Part shown: one piece after another, positions 1 to 7,949 of the stretch
Numbering within the stretch: position 1 is the first letter of the stretch
How the letters are laid out: each line of letters begins with the position of its first letter
DNA from: Candidatus Uhrbacteria bacterium
Lineage (GTDB): Bacteria > Patescibacteriota > Patescibacteriia > 2-12-FULL-60-25
Reading direction: 5' to 3'
Length of the DNA: 64,000 nt
Assembly: GCA_020854265.1 (NCBI GenBank)
Contig: JADZFU010000001.1
Span: 1 to 64,000, forward strand
The notes under the pieces: generated by a model
Databases searched by the model: none
Told to the model about the DNA's origin: nothing
The model's input: the letters and a program-made list of their open reading frames with translations, nothing else
Program-made: the position numbers and the translations under genes

Positions 1-28
1 CCTCCCTGCCATGTTGGGTGGTGGATGT

Positions 29-57
29 CATATACCATTTTTTTATTATTTTGTCAA
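29..57 (-). promoter_or_regulatory. Sigma-70 promoter reading out of the left edge
   Basis: On the minus strand a perfect TTGACA (57 to 52) is followed after exactly 17 nt by TATATG (34 to 29), with TGG just before it (extended -10). It points away from rpsI. A minus-strand ATG lies at 12-10, so a gene probably starts there and leaves the window; only four codons are visible, so no product is called. Confidence 0.45.
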
Positions 58-69
58 TCCTTATTTAAC

Positions 70-100
70 AAAAAACCCCGCTTTGTAGCGGGATTTTTGT
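70..100. terminator. Bidirectional rho-independent terminator after rpsI
   Basis: CCCGC (77-81) pairs with GCGGG (88-92) around a short loop, flanked by an A-run on the left and a T-run on the right, so it can work on both strands. It ends the ribosomal protein operon on the minus strand. Confidence 0.75.
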
Positions 101-107
101 TGTGCGA

Positions 108-599
108 TTAACGCTTGGACCACTGCGGTGCACGGCGTGCTTTCTTGAGACCGAATTTCTTGCGTTCCTTGGAGCGCGGGTCGCGCTTGAGGAAACCAAG
201 CTTTTTGAGGGTCTTGCGGTAGGTCGGATTGAGCTCGCACAAGGCGCGGGAGATACCGAGGCGGACCGCGTCTGCCTGGCCTTTGAGTCCCCCGCCATTG
301 GTGTGGGCGCTGACATCGACGGCTGTTTCCTGACCGGCGATCTTGAGCGGCGACATTACCATATCGCGCATTTCGAATGTTCCGAAATATTCCGTCATCG
401 GCTGGCCATTTACCGTTACGAGGCCTTTACCGTTTTTGATGAGGTAGACCTTGGCGATGGCAGTTTTGCGGCGGCCGAGCGCGTAAATGTAGGAACCGTT
501 CTTAAGCGGTTCGGCGACCTCAACGGCTTCCGTCTTCACGGCTTTCTTTGCCGGAGCCTTCTTTGCGGCCGGAGCCTTCTTTTTGGGTTCAGTTGCCAT
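108..599 (-). CDS. rpsI: 30S ribosomal protein S9
   Basis: Small-subunit protein whose C-terminal tail reaches the P-site tRNA. The 163-residue product has the family core (YALGRRKTAIAKV near the start of the conserved part, then GGGLKGQADAVRLGISRAL) and the expected basic C-terminus ending in KR. A low-complexity Ala/Lys/Pro extension of about 35 residues precedes the core, longer than in E. coli S9 (130 residues). The ATG at 599 is chosen; a TTG two codons upstream is also in frame. It is the last gene of the operon, 9 nt after rplM, and is followed by the terminator at 70-100. No Shine-Dalgarno site is present. Confidence 0.95.
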   Translation of the reverse strand: MATEPKKKAPAAKKAPAKKAVKTEAVEVAEPLKNGSYIYALGRRKTAIAKVYLIKNGKGLVTVNGQPMTEYFGTFEMRDMVMSPLKIAGQETAVDVSAHTNGGGLKGQADAVRLGISRALCELNPTYRKTLKKLGFLKRDPRSKERKKFGLKKARRAPQWSKR

Positions 600-608
600 A
601 ATCAAATA

Positions 609-989
609 TTACGCGATAATGAGGCGCTTCAGACGCTCCTTTTGGGTGCGGTTCTTGGGCAGCATGTATTTTACGGCGTGGATAAGCACCTCGCCCGGGT
701 TTTGAACCATGAGCTTGGAGACCGGGATGCGCTTGATACCGCTCGGGCGGTTCGAGGAGCGGAAGTGGACCTTCTGCTCAAGCTTTTTTCCGGTAAGCAC
801 GAGCTTGTCGGCATTGATGACTTTTACAAACGGACCGGCATCAACATGCGGGACATAGGTCGGCTTGTCCTTACCGACAAGCATGTTCGCGATTTTGGTC
901 GCCAAACGTCCGACAACCTTGCCGGAGGCGTCGATGGTAACCGTTTCGCGTTCTACAGCGGACATGCCGCGGGTGTTCTTCCAAGCCAT
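609..989 (-). CDS. rplM: 50S ribosomal protein L13
   Basis: Large-subunit assembly protein. The 126-residue product starts MAWKNTRG and contains the L13 signatures VVGRLATKIANML and the GIKRIPVSKLM/AVKYMLPKN stretch. It is slightly shorter than E. coli L13 (142 residues). The start at 989 is chosen because upstream in-frame codons have no family similarity. It sits 4 nt after rplQ and 9 nt before rpsI in the usual L13-S9 pair. The start is preceded by AT-rich sequence with no Shine-Dalgarno site. Confidence 0.95.
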   Translation of the reverse strand: MAWKNTRGMSAVERETVTIDASGKVVGRLATKIANMLVGKDKPTYVPHVDAGPFVKVINADKLVLTGKKLEQKVHFRSSNRPSGIKRIPVSKLMVQNPGEVLIHAVKYMLPKNRTQKERLKRLIIA

Positions 990-993
990 AATA

Positions 994-1347
994 TTATTTG
1001 ACGAGCTGGATCTGGGCGACCTGGGCGCCATCGCCTTTGCGTGCGCCGAGTTTGATAATACGGGTGTAACCGCCTGCGCGCTTGGCGTAGCGGGGGCCGA
1101 GTTCTTCGAGCACCTTGTTTACGGCCGTTTCGGTCATGAGGACGCGAGCGATCTGGCGGCGGGAGTTCAAGGTTTTTACCTTACCCTTGGTGATCATGCG
1201 TTCGACGAGCGGTTTTACAGCCTTCGCCTTGGCGAGGGTCGTATTTACGTGTTCGTACAAAATCACGGACGTAGCCAATCCACGCAAAAGCGCGCGGCGG
1301 GGAGCCGTTTTGCGATCCAGGGTTTTGCCTGTGCGGCGGTGTTGCAT
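994..1347 (-). CDS. rplQ: 50S ribosomal protein L17
   Basis: Protein of the large subunit near the peptide exit tunnel. The 117-residue product begins MQHRRTGKTLDRKTAPRRAL, the near-invariant L17 N-terminus, and ends in the conserved AQVAQIQLV strand. Length matches the bacterial family (about 115-130). It follows rpoA by 30 nt and precedes rplM by 4 nt, the standard bacterial order. Confidence 0.96.
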   Translation of the reverse strand: MQHRRTGKTLDRKTAPRRALLRGLATSVILYEHVNTTLAKAKAVKPLVERMITKGKVKTLNSRRQIARVLMTETAVNKVLEELGPRYAKRAGGYTRIIKLGARKGDGAQVAQIQLVK

Positions 1348-1377
1348 ATGCGCGGTTTTAGCGGGGATTTAAGCGGA

Positions 1378-2076
1378 TTATTCGGAGTAGGTCAAGTCTT
1401 TCAGGACATTGACGTTGTCCATGAGAATCCCGACGGCCTGATTGACGGCATCGAGCGGGTCGAGCGTGCCGTCGGTTTCGACGGTCAGCATAAGCTTGTC
1501 GAAGTCGATTTTGTCTCCAACGCGGGTAGCTTCTACCTTGTAAGAGACATTGAGAACCGGGCTAAAGAGGGCGTCGATGGCGATGGTGCCAAGCTCAGCC
1601 TTTTCCTTGCCGCGTTCTTCAGTCGAGCGGTATCCGCGGCCAGAGGCAACGGTGATTTCCATGTCGAGCGAGGCGGACGGATCCGTGAGGGTGGCGATGT
1701 GAAGCTCCGGATTTACGATTTCGACCTGGGCATCCTTGGCAAAATCCTTGGCGGTTACCGTTTTTTCTCCTTTGACCGACAGGGTGAGTTTGACAGGCTC
1801 TTCCGAGAAAAGCTTTAAGCGGAGCGATTTGAGCGAGAGAATGATTTCGAGCGCGTCTTCTTTGACGTGCGGGATGGTCGAGAACTCGTGCTCGGCATTT
1901 TTGATTTTGACGGCGATAACAGCCGCACCGGACAGCGATGACAGCAGAACGCGGCGCAGGGCATTACCAAGCGTGGTGCCGTAACCCTGGGCGCAGGGCT
2001 CGACGGTGAGAATGCCTTCGTTCGGGCGCTCGGCGCGCTTGAACGAGATCTTGTTGGGGAGAAGGATTGGCTCCAT
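1378..2076 (-). CDS. rpoA: RNA polymerase alpha subunit, lacking the C-terminal domain
   Basis: Assembles RNA polymerase by dimerising and binding beta and beta-prime. The 232-residue product holds only the N-terminal domain: the LEPCAQGYGTTLGNALRR-type dimerisation region near residues 25-45 (here VEPCAQGYGTTLGNALRR), the SGRGY loop, and the final helix ending DLTYSE. The family is usually 310-340 residues, with a flexible linker and a helix-hairpin-helix alpha-CTD that binds UP elements and activators. Nothing resembling an alpha-CTD lies before rplQ 30 nt downstream, and the reading frame closes cleanly. Loss is therefore genuine unless the domain is encoded elsewhere. Start ATG at 2076 matches the family start. 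Confidence 0.93.
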   Translation of the reverse strand: MEPILLPNKISFKRAERPNEGILTVEPCAQGYGTTLGNALRRVLLSSLSGAAVIAVKIKNAEHEFSTIPHVKEDALEIILSLKSLRLKLFSEEPVKLTLSVKGEKTVTAKDFAKDAQVEIVNPELHIATLTDPSASLDMEITVASGRGYRSTEERGKEKAELGTIAIDALFSPVLNVSYKVEATRVGDKIDFDKLMLTVETDGTLDPLDAVNQAVGILMDNVNVLKDLTYSE

Positions 2077-2105
2077 ACGGGTGATGGAAAAAGGTACGAA
2101 AAGGA

Positions 2106-2717
2106 TTAGCGAGAGTAGAATTCGACGATTAGCTTGACGTCGAACGGCTGCTGGAGCTCGGTGCCGGTAGCTTTACCGGTGACCTTGGCCGAGAAGTTTT
2201 TGGTATCGACCACGAGCCAGGAGAGCTGCTGTTTGCCGAGGTTTTCCTCGACGCCCTTCCAGAGACCCTTGGTGCGCTTGCTCTCTTTGACCGAGATAAT
2301 GTCGCCAGCGCGGACACGATACGAAGGCACATTCAACTTTTTGCCGTTGACCATGAACTGGGCATGGGAAACAGCTTGGCGTCCTGCCGGGCGGGTTTTG
2401 ACGAACCCTGCGCGGTAGACAACGTTGTCGAGGCGCGATTCGAGCTCCTGGACAAGCATTTCTCCGGTATTACCGCGCTTTTTACTTACTTCTTCGAAGA
2501 GATTTGAAAATTGGCGCTCGTTCAAGCCGTATACGCGCTTAGCTTTTTGCTTTTCGCGCAGCTGCTTGGCGTAGTCGGTAAGACGCGGCCGGGAATCCGG
2601 ACCGTGTACACCCGGCGCAAACGGACGGCGCGCCAGCGCACGGGAGTGCTTGGCGGCATCGGAGAGCGGGATGCCCTCGCGGCGGGATTTTTTGGCGGTG
2701 AGTTGGAGTTTCTTCAT
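2106..2717 (-). CDS. rpsD: 30S ribosomal protein S4
   Basis: Primary 16S rRNA-binding protein that nucleates small-subunit assembly. The 203-residue product has the ARRPFAPGVHG and YGLNERQF motifs, an S4 RNA-binding domain (around residues 90-150, ESRLDNVVYRAGF, VNGKKLNVPSYRVRAGD) and the C-terminal PFDVKLIVEFYSR signature. No zinc-binding cysteines are present, so this is the zinc-free type. It lies between rpsK and rpoA. The start is preceded by TCCT and no Shine-Dalgarno site. Confidence 0.96.
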   Translation of the reverse strand: MKKLQLTAKKSRREGIPLSDAAKHSRALARRPFAPGVHGPDSRPRLTDYAKQLREKQKAKRVYGLNERQFSNLFEEVSKKRGNTGEMLVQELESRLDNVVYRAGFVKTRPAGRQAVSHAQFMVNGKKLNVPSYRVRAGDIISVKESKRTKGLWKGVEENLGKQQLSWLVVDTKNFSAKVTGKATGTELQQPFDVKLIVEFYSR

Positions 2718-2750
2718 AGGACCGTTCAGCCTGTTAGAAGTTGGAAGCGC

Positions 2751-3194
2751 TTATACGCGGCGCGGGCGCGGAGGGCGGCAGCCGTTATGCGGAATCGGCG
2801 TGACGTCCTTGATGGACAAAATATTGAGACCGTTGGCGTTGAGAGCGCGCAGAGCACCTTCGCGGCCCTGACCGACACCCGTGATGAGCACATGCACATC
2901 TTTGAGACCGGCGTCAGCCACTTTCTCGACCACGTCCTTGACGATGACAGAAGCGGCGTACGGCGTTGCCTTTTTCGGGCCTTTGAACCCGTTGGAGCCA
3001 GCACTGGCCCAGGCAAGCGTATTCCCATTCGGATCAGTCAGCGTAACAATCGTATTGTTATACGTTGCCTGGATATGGGCCGTTCCCTGCGGCACTTGGG
3101 TGCGCGCCTTCTTATTTTTTTTGGGCTTGGCTTTGGCTTTGACCTCGGTTCCTTCCGCGGTCGTCGCGTTTGCCTGCTTGATTTCATCAGCCAT
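2751..3194 (-). CDS. rpsK: 30S ribosomal protein S11
   Basis: Platform protein of the small subunit close to the Shine-Dalgarno/anti-Shine-Dalgarno duplex. The 147-residue product has a Lys-rich N-terminal extension of about 30 residues, then the core [21 protein letters not shown], the [17 protein letters not shown] region, and the C-terminal [15 protein letters not shown]. The extension makes it longer than the usual 125-130 residues. Start ATG at 3194; immediate upstream sequence CACCT has no Shine-Dalgarno character. It lies 9 nt after rpsM. Confidence 0.96.
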   Translation of the reverse strand: MADEIKQANATTAEGTEVKAKAKPKKNKKARTQVPQGTAHIQATYNNTIVTLTDPNGNTLAWASAGSNGFKGPKKATPYAASVIVKDVVEKVADAGLKDVHVLITGVGQGREGALRALNANGLNILSIKDVTPIPHNGCRPPRPRRV

Positions 3195-3203
3195 AGGTGT
3201 GGA

Positions 3204-3590
3204 TTACGTCTTTTCGAGCTTGCGTTTACCGGATCCCATCGTCTTGCGGACATTTCCGCGGATAGTACGGGAGTTGGTTTTGGTGCGCTGGCCGCGAACC
3301 GGCAGCGACTTGATGTGGCGGAGTCCGCGGTATGCGCCGATTTCTTTGAGGCGCTTGATATTACCAAGCACTTCACGGCGGAGCTCTCCTTCTACCTTAT
3401 GCTGCTTTTCGACCATGTCGCGCAGCTTATTAGCGTCAGCCTCGGAGAGGTCTTTGACGCGGACGGCCGGATTCACACCCGTTTTCTCGATAATCGAGAG
3501 CGCCGTGGTGCGGCCGATGCCGTAAATGTAGGTAAGCGCGATATCAACGCGCTTATTGGCGGGGAGAGTTACACCTGCGATACGTGCCAT
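3204..3590 (-). CDS. rpsM: 30S ribosomal protein S13
   Basis: Head protein of the small subunit that contacts the P-site tRNA and forms bridge B1. The 128-residue product begins [21 protein letters not shown] and contains IYGIGRT, the [19 protein letters not shown] motif and a basic tail. Length is within the family range. It follows rpmJ by 12 nt. The ATG is preceded by ATATCCT with no Shine-Dalgarno site. Confidence 0.97.
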   Translation of the reverse strand: MARIAGVTLPANKRVDIALTYIYGIGRTTALSIIEKTGVNPAVRVKDLSEADANKLRDMVEKQHKVEGELRREVLGNIKRLKEIGAYRGLRHIKSLPVRGQRTKTNSRTIRGNVRKTMGSGKRKLEKT

Positions 3591-3602
3591 AGGATATAGA
3601 AA

Positions 3603-3719
3603 TTAACCCTGACGCTGTTTATGCTTCGGGGACTTTTTGCAGATGACCACGACGCGGCCTTTCCGGCGCACAACCTGGCAATCGCGACACATTGGTTTGA
3701 CGGACGAGCGGACCTTCAT
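3603..3719 (-). CDS. rpmJ: 50S ribosomal protein L36
   Basis: Small zinc-ribbon protein of the large subunit. Reading the minus strand from ATG 3719 gives 38 residues, [20 protein letters not shown] followed by a tail ending in KHKQRQG. The zinc ligands are the CRDC pair, one Cys in VVICKK and the His in SPKHKQ, i.e. the C+ zinc-binding form. It lies in the canonical place between infA and rpsM. Confidence 0.93.
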   Translation of the reverse strand: MKVRSSVKPMCRDCQVVRRKGRVVVICKKSPKHKQRQG

Positions 3720-3725
3720 AGCGGG

Positions 3726-3959
3726 CTATAACCTATATGTAATCCGACCCTTTGTCAAATCATACGGGGTCATCTCCACTTGGACCTCATCACCAGGGGT
3801 CAAGCGGATACGATTCATGCGCATTTTACCCGAAAGATAGCACAAAATCGTCTGTCCGTTCTCAAGTCGGACCTTGAATGTTGCCGAGGGCAAATTCTCC
3901 TCGATCGTCCCCTTCAATACGAGAAAATCCTTGCTGGGAGACGTCTGCTTAGCGGCCAT
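3726..3959 (-). CDS. infA: Translation initiation factor IF-1
   Basis: Binds the ribosomal A site during initiation. The 77-residue product is an S1/OB-fold protein with the family motifs [39 protein letters not shown] and [14 protein letters not shown]. The start at 3959 (MAAKQT) is chosen over an ATG three codons upstream because it fits family length. It is the first gene of the ribosomal operon, about 38 nt downstream of the predicted transcription start. The ATG is preceded by GTCGCCT, with no Shine-Dalgarno site. Confidence 0.95.
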   Translation of the reverse strand: MAAKQTSPSKDFLVLKGTIEENLPSATFKVRLENGQTILCYLSGKMRMNRIRLTPGDEVQVEMTPYDLTKGRITYRL

Positions 3960-4003
3960 AGGCGACAATTTTTTGGGTCATGGATGAGGAAATGATGTTT
4001 TCG

Positions 4004-4032
4004 ATCATAGCAGAGCCAAAAAAACGGGTCAA
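4004..4032 (-). promoter_or_regulatory. Promoter of the infA-rpsI operon
   Basis: Minus-strand TTGACC (4032 to 4027), a 17-nt spacer, and TATGAT (4009 to 4004) preceded by TGC, i.e. an extended -10. The predicted start near 3997 gives a leader of about 38 nt before infA. The -35 box overlaps the last codons of the neighbouring kinase-fold gene. Confidence 0.65.
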
Positions 4033-4925
4033 ACCTTCGGAGGCGGCGGGGTGGACCGTATTTTATCGGGTTTGTCCGGGTTGTAAGCGTGTGCGCGTTC
4101 GAAGTCGATTGGAAAGACATGCGTGATTTTATGCCCATCCATGGTCAGGAGCGTATCCTTGATGTACCAAGGCTTGTCCAAAAACATATAGGTCCGATAT
4201 GCCAAGGCAAGCTCTTTTAGCTGGCGTTCTACCTCTTGCTTCCCTGCTTCGATTTCTTCGGGTGACCAGCCTTCGGCTTCAAGCTTGGGCCAAATATCTT
4301 GCCCGGAGCGGCCGGAGGCAAATTCCATCAATAAAAAATCCTCCTCCCCTACCTTCATCATTCCCAGAGCGCGTGGAGCCGGAAGTCCGAGCATATTTGC
4401 CCGTTGCAGAATACGAAGCTCGTGTTCTGGAGTTGGGACTTTTTCTTTCGGAATCAGTTTCATGACAAATGCACGGCCTTCGTCCTGCGCAGGGAGTTTC
4501 CAGACAATTTCGTTGACGGACTTTGCTCCTTGGTCGGAAACCGTGGAGTGTTTGAGAATTTGGCCGTGCTCGAGAGCAAACTCATACGCCTCCTCGACAA
4601 ATGCATTGGGCAATTCGTCTTCGACATCCGGCAAAAGATGGAGGGAGTAGCCCGTACGACGGATATCGAGCTCGTCATTTTTACGCTGGCTCTGACGCTG
4701 TACGACTAATGCGTAATCACGAATGATATTGCGTTTTTCGAGGGGCAGACCGGAGCCGTGCAAGTCCGCAAGAATGTCTTCGGCTCCTTCGGGCGTTTGG
4801 ATGCGCGTACTCAACTCCAATCCTTGAGGCAAGCCTTTGTATTCGGATCGGTGGAACGAAGCCTCAAAGCCCATATTGCCAACAAGAATAGCATACGGTA
4901 CATCGGAGGTGTGAGGCCGGTCCAT
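4029..4925 (-). CDS. Degenerate kinase-fold (APH/RIO-like) protein
   Basis: A 298-residue soluble protein. The C-terminal half looks like a protein-kinase/aminoglycoside-phosphotransferase fold: a lysine in FVMKLIPKEK, a glutamate in EHELRILQRA, a hinge LLMEFASG, and PIDFERAHAY resembling the metal-binding DFG/DFD segment. The expected catalytic loop (HGDxxxxN or HRD) is not visible; the corresponding region reads WYIKDTLLTMDG, so catalysis is doubtful. The N-terminal 130 residues are unassigned. Start is uncertain: ATG 4925 forms a CATG with the ATG of the divergent gene, and a second in-frame ATG at 4973 does the same with an internal ATG of that gene. Substrate unknown. Confidence 0.55.
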   Translation of the reverse strand: MDRPHTSDVPYAILVGNMGFEASFHRSEYKGLPQGLELSTRIQTPEGAEDILADLHGSGLPLEKRNIIRDYALVVQRQSQRKNDELDIRRTGYSLHLLPDVEDELPNAFVEEAYEFALEHGQILKHSTVSDQGAKSVNEIVWKLPAQDEGRAFVMKLIPKEKVPTPEHELRILQRANMLGLPAPRALGMMKVGEEDFLLMEFASGRSGQDIWPKLEAEGWSPEEIEAGKQEVERQLKELALAYRTYMFLDKPWYIKDTLLTMDGHKITHVFPIDFERAHAYNPDKPDKIRSTPPPPKV

Positions 4926-5415
4926 GTACGCACTTGCATCGTACCTTGAGAAAAACCCCAAGCTCTCGCTCATGGCGTGTATCGCCAATGCCGCACTTAC
5001 CGCTGGATTTTTGTACGGTTCGTTCTCGCTTGAACGTCCGTCCATCCTGATCATCTTTAGCGTGTTGACGGCATCTGCCTTTACGGCACAAGCGATCCGC
5101 TATCGCGACATGCTCGCGGGCGACGGAGGATTGTGTCTTGCGCTGGATGCGCGCGGAGCGCTCCAAGCGATGCCTTCGCCATCAAGTATCGATATGCGGC
5201 AAAAACATGTCGTGGTCGTGAAGCGGACATGGATCGGATTCCGTATCGTGGTCTTTGGCCCCCAGGCGAATCTCTTCCAAGAGCGCGTGGAATCAAATCC
5301 GATGTCCATCCAGGGCGTCCTCCAAGAAGCGGATGCGAGCAAAAAGCGTGTTGTCGTCGTTCGCGACTACCGACCGCAGGAACCGAAAAAGAAGGTCGAC
5401 AAGAACCTGAACTGA
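4924..5415 (+). CDS. Small membrane protein of unknown function
   Basis: A 163-residue protein with two predicted membrane segments near residues 14-35 and 40-60, followed by a hydrophilic domain of about 100 residues that includes several short hydrophobic strands (HVVVVKRTWIGFRIVVFG, KKRVVVVRDYRP) and a basic tail. No family recognised. It is divergent from the kinase-fold gene with overlapping start codons, and its TGA at 5413-5415 directly abuts the alaS stop on the other strand. An alternative start at 4972 would remove most of the residues before the first membrane segment. Confidence 0.55.
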   Translation: MYALASYLEKNPKLSLMACIANAALTAGFLYGSFSLERPSILIIFSVLTASAFTAQAIRYRDMLAGDGGLCLALDARGALQAMPSPSSIDMRQKHVVVVKRTWIGFRIVVFGPQANLFQERVESNPMSIQGVLQEADASKKRVVVVRDYRPQEPKKKVDKNLN

Positions 5416-7224
5416 CTAGAGGCGGCCGGAAACGGTCGCCTTTATACGTCTCACTCCGGCGGAAACCGCCTCCTCTTTCTGGATCTTGAACGAACCGAGT
5501 TCTCCAGTGCGCTCGACATGAGGTCCTCCGCAAATTTCTTTGGAGAAATCCCCGGCAAAATAGACATTGATCTTGTCCCCCATGAGCGCGTATTTGTCGC
5601 CAAAGAGACCGATGGCGCCGCGCTTTTTGGCTTCGTCGACGGTGAGCTGTTCGCAATGCATCGGAACATCCTGTTTGATGATGTCATTCACGATGTCTTC
5701 GACTTTTTTGATTTCTTCCGGTGTCATCTTTTGCGGATGCGAGAAATCGAAACGCAAACGCTCGGCCGTGATATTACTCCCCTTTTGCTCGACATGATCG
5801 CCAAGCACCATGCGCAAGGCTTGATGAAGCAAGTGCGTTGCGGTGTGCAGGCGTGTGGTCTCGACAGAGTTGTCCGCCAAACCGCCTTTGAATGTTCCGG
5901 CTGATGCGGTACGCGAGAGCTCCTGATGCTTTTTGAATTCGGCTTCGAATACGCCTCGGTCAACGGACTGGCCCTTCTCGCGCAAGATCTCTTCCGTAAG
6001 CTCGAGCGGGAAGCCGTATGACGAGAAGAGAAGGAATGCCTGCTCGCCCGTAAGCGAACCTTTGGAAACCATTTTTTCCAATTCCTTCATCCCCTTTTCC
6101 AGCGACTTGCCGAATTTGTCTTCTTCTTTATTCAGTTCATCGACAATTTTGGCGCGATTGGTTTCCAGTTCGGTGTAATGCGTGCCATATATACCGATAA
6201 TGACGTCGGCAATACGTGCGGTGAATGCGTCGGCGATTCCGAGACGGCGGCCTTCGCGGATGGCGCGGCGGAGCAAACGGCGCACGATATACCCTTGGCC
6301 TACATTGGACGGAACGACGCCGCGTTCATCGCCGATGATGAAAGCGGCGGCACGCAAATGATCGGCAATAATACGGAATGCCCGTTCATTGCCTATATAA
6401 GCCTTGCCGGATAAGTCCGAAATTTTCTGGATGATGGGCTGGAAGGCGTCGGTTTCGAATACGGTTTCGACATTCTGGATCACAGCCGCAATGCGCTCGA
6501 GACCCATTCCGGTGTCTACGTTCTTTTGGGCAAGCGGACGGAAGCTGCCATCAGACTGCTTGTCATACTCCATGAAAACGTTATTCCAAATTTCAACAAA
6601 GCGGCCGCAATCGCAGTTTTGATGGCACTCTTCGCCAAATGCCTTGTCATGCGTACGCCCGGTGTCATAGAAAATTTCCGTATCCGGACCGCATGGACCG
6701 GTGAGCCCGGCAGGACCCCACCAGTTTTTCTTTTTCGGATACGCACGAATGCGGTTTCCAAGATCGGCGACTATGCCCCGGGTTTCAAACAATGCCTGCC
6801 AAATACCGATTGACTCTTCGTCTTGCGGAGCGTCATTGTCCCCCTCGAAAACCGTGACATAGATTTTTTTTGGATCAATACCGAGCCATTTTTCGTCCGT
6901 CAGGAATTCGAAAGACCATGAAATGGATTCGCGCTTGAAATAATCGCCCAGCGACCAATTGCCGAGCATTTCGAAAAACGTGAGATGACGGTTATCACCT
7001 ACTTCATCGATATCGTCCGTGCGTACGCATTTTTGTGAATCCGCGAGACGCGTACCCATTGGATGCTTCTGTCCCTGAAGATACGGAACCAGCGGATGCA
7101 TGCCGGCGGTTGTAAACAACACCGTCGGATCATTCTCGGGCACAACCGAAGCCGAAGGGATAATGGCATGGCCCTTCTCTTTGAAAAAATCTAGGAATTT
7201 GGAACGGATGTCGGCAGTCGTCAT
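5416..7224 (-). CDS. alaS: Alanyl-tRNA synthetase, short form without C-Ala domain
   Basis: Charges tRNA-Ala. The 602-residue product has the class II catalytic core (motif 2 region NRHLTFFEMLGNWSLGDYFK), a tRNA-recognition helical domain, and the editing domain with its zinc-type motifs HTATH (near residue 460) and CGGPH (near 565). It stops shortly after the editing domain (GVRRIKATVSGRL), whereas most bacterial enzymes are about 870 residues with a C-terminal C-Ala/oligomerisation domain. It is the last gene of the long minus-strand operon and overlaps the preceding gene by 4 nt (ATGA). Confidence 0.95.
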   Translation of the reverse strand: MTTADIRSKFLDFFKEKGHAIIPSASVVPENDPTVLFTTAGMHPLVPYLQGQKHPMGTRLADSQKCVRTDDIDEVGDNRHLTFFEMLGNWSLGDYFKRESISWSFEFLTDEKWLGIDPKKIYVTVFEGDNDAPQDEESIGIWQALFETRGIVADLGNRIRAYPKKKNWWGPAGLTGPCGPDTEIFYDTGRTHDKAFGEECHQNCDCGRFVEIWNNVFMEYDKQSDGSFRPLAQKNVDTGMGLERIAAVIQNVETVFETDAFQPIIQKISDLSGKAYIGNERAFRIIADHLRAAAFIIGDERGVVPSNVGQGYIVRRLLRRAIREGRRLGIADAFTARIADVIIGIYGTHYTELETNRAKIVDELNKEEDKFGKSLEKGMKELEKMVSKGSLTGEQAFLLFSSYGFPLELTEEILREKGQSVDRGVFEAEFKKHQELSRTASAGTFKGGLADNSVETTRLHTATHLLHQALRMVLGDHVEQKGSNITAERLRFDFSHPQKMTPEEIKKVEDIVNDIIKQDVPMHCEQLTVDEAKKRGAIGLFGDKYALMGDKINVYFAGDFSKEICGGPHVERTGELGSFKIQKEEAVSAGVRRIKATVSGRL

Positions 7225-7949
7225 AGTCCTTGTGGTGCAGTGAACAACATATCGGCTTGATTGACAAACACTTTTAACAATGACACGTCAATTTCCTGTA
7301 TCTGGTCATTCGGCAAATGCAGCAACATAAATGCCTTGGTATCTGCCTTGCGGTCGGATGGGATGGCGAGAAATTCGAAACCATCTTCGGAACGGATGAA
7401 GGCGTGCTGGACTCCCCCTTCTACGATCGCCTGCAAATCCTTGTTCGGGACGCGTACGGCACGGACTCCGCCGGAGGCATGCATGTGCTCGCCATCGGTA
7501 CGAAGCTTGGAAAGCGTTACGAAGCGCAAAAGCGCGGCATCCGCACCGATGGAAGCAGCGGCATTTTGCGCAATTGCCTGAAACAATTCTTTTGGCAGCT
7601 TCTTTCCGTCGCCAACGGATAGCGAGGCTGTATTGGTCACTTTTTTTAATAGCTCGATTTTACGATTTACCGAACCGATATATGTATACGACTCGATAAG
7701 TTCTTTTTTGGCACGATTGTAATCCATCTCGACTTCTTCTTTTTCTTTGACTCGCCGTTCGACGATACGTTCATATACGGAGAACGTTGCGAGACCGGCC
7801 AAACCAAAGAGAAAAATCGACAATTCCTCGAGGCGGGTTTCCGTAAGGCCAAAGTATCCTTGCGTATGGATAGACGGCGAAAGCACGGCTAGGACAAAAA
7901 GCGCCAAATATACGAGAGAAATCCACTCCAGTTTGGGGACGCGGCTCAT
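7221..7949 (-). CDS. Membrane protein with coiled coil and GAF-like domain
   Basis: A 242-residue product beginning MSRVPKLEWISLVYLALF. Two membrane segments (about 8-28 and 40-62) are followed by a charged coiled coil (ERRVKEKEEVEMDYNRAKKE region) and a C-terminal alpha/beta domain reminiscent of GAF (NAAASIGADAALLRFV, FEFLAIPSDRKADTKAFMLL). This arrangement resembles bacterial sensory or scaffold proteins, but no output domain is present. It overlaps both neighbours by 4 nt, so it is translationally coupled between mnmA and alaS. Function unknown; the GAF call is by eye. Confidence 0.6.
   Translation of the reverse strand: MSRVPKLEWISLVYLALFVLAVLSPSIHTQGYFGLTETRLEELSIFLFGLAGLATFSVYERIVERRVKEKEEVEMDYNRAKKELIESYTYIGSVNRKIELLKKVTNTASLSVGDGKKLPKELFQAIAQNAAASIGADAALLRFVTLSKLRTDGEHMHASGGVRAVRVPNKDLQAIVEGGVQHAFIRSEDGFEFLAIPSDRKADTKAFMLLHLPNDQIQEIDVSLLKVFVNQADMLFTAPQGL

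Noticed and set aside
102..1818. Plus-strand ORFs across the ribosomal protein operon
   Set aside because: Antisense shadows of rpsI, rplM, rplQ and rpoA; no family similarity.
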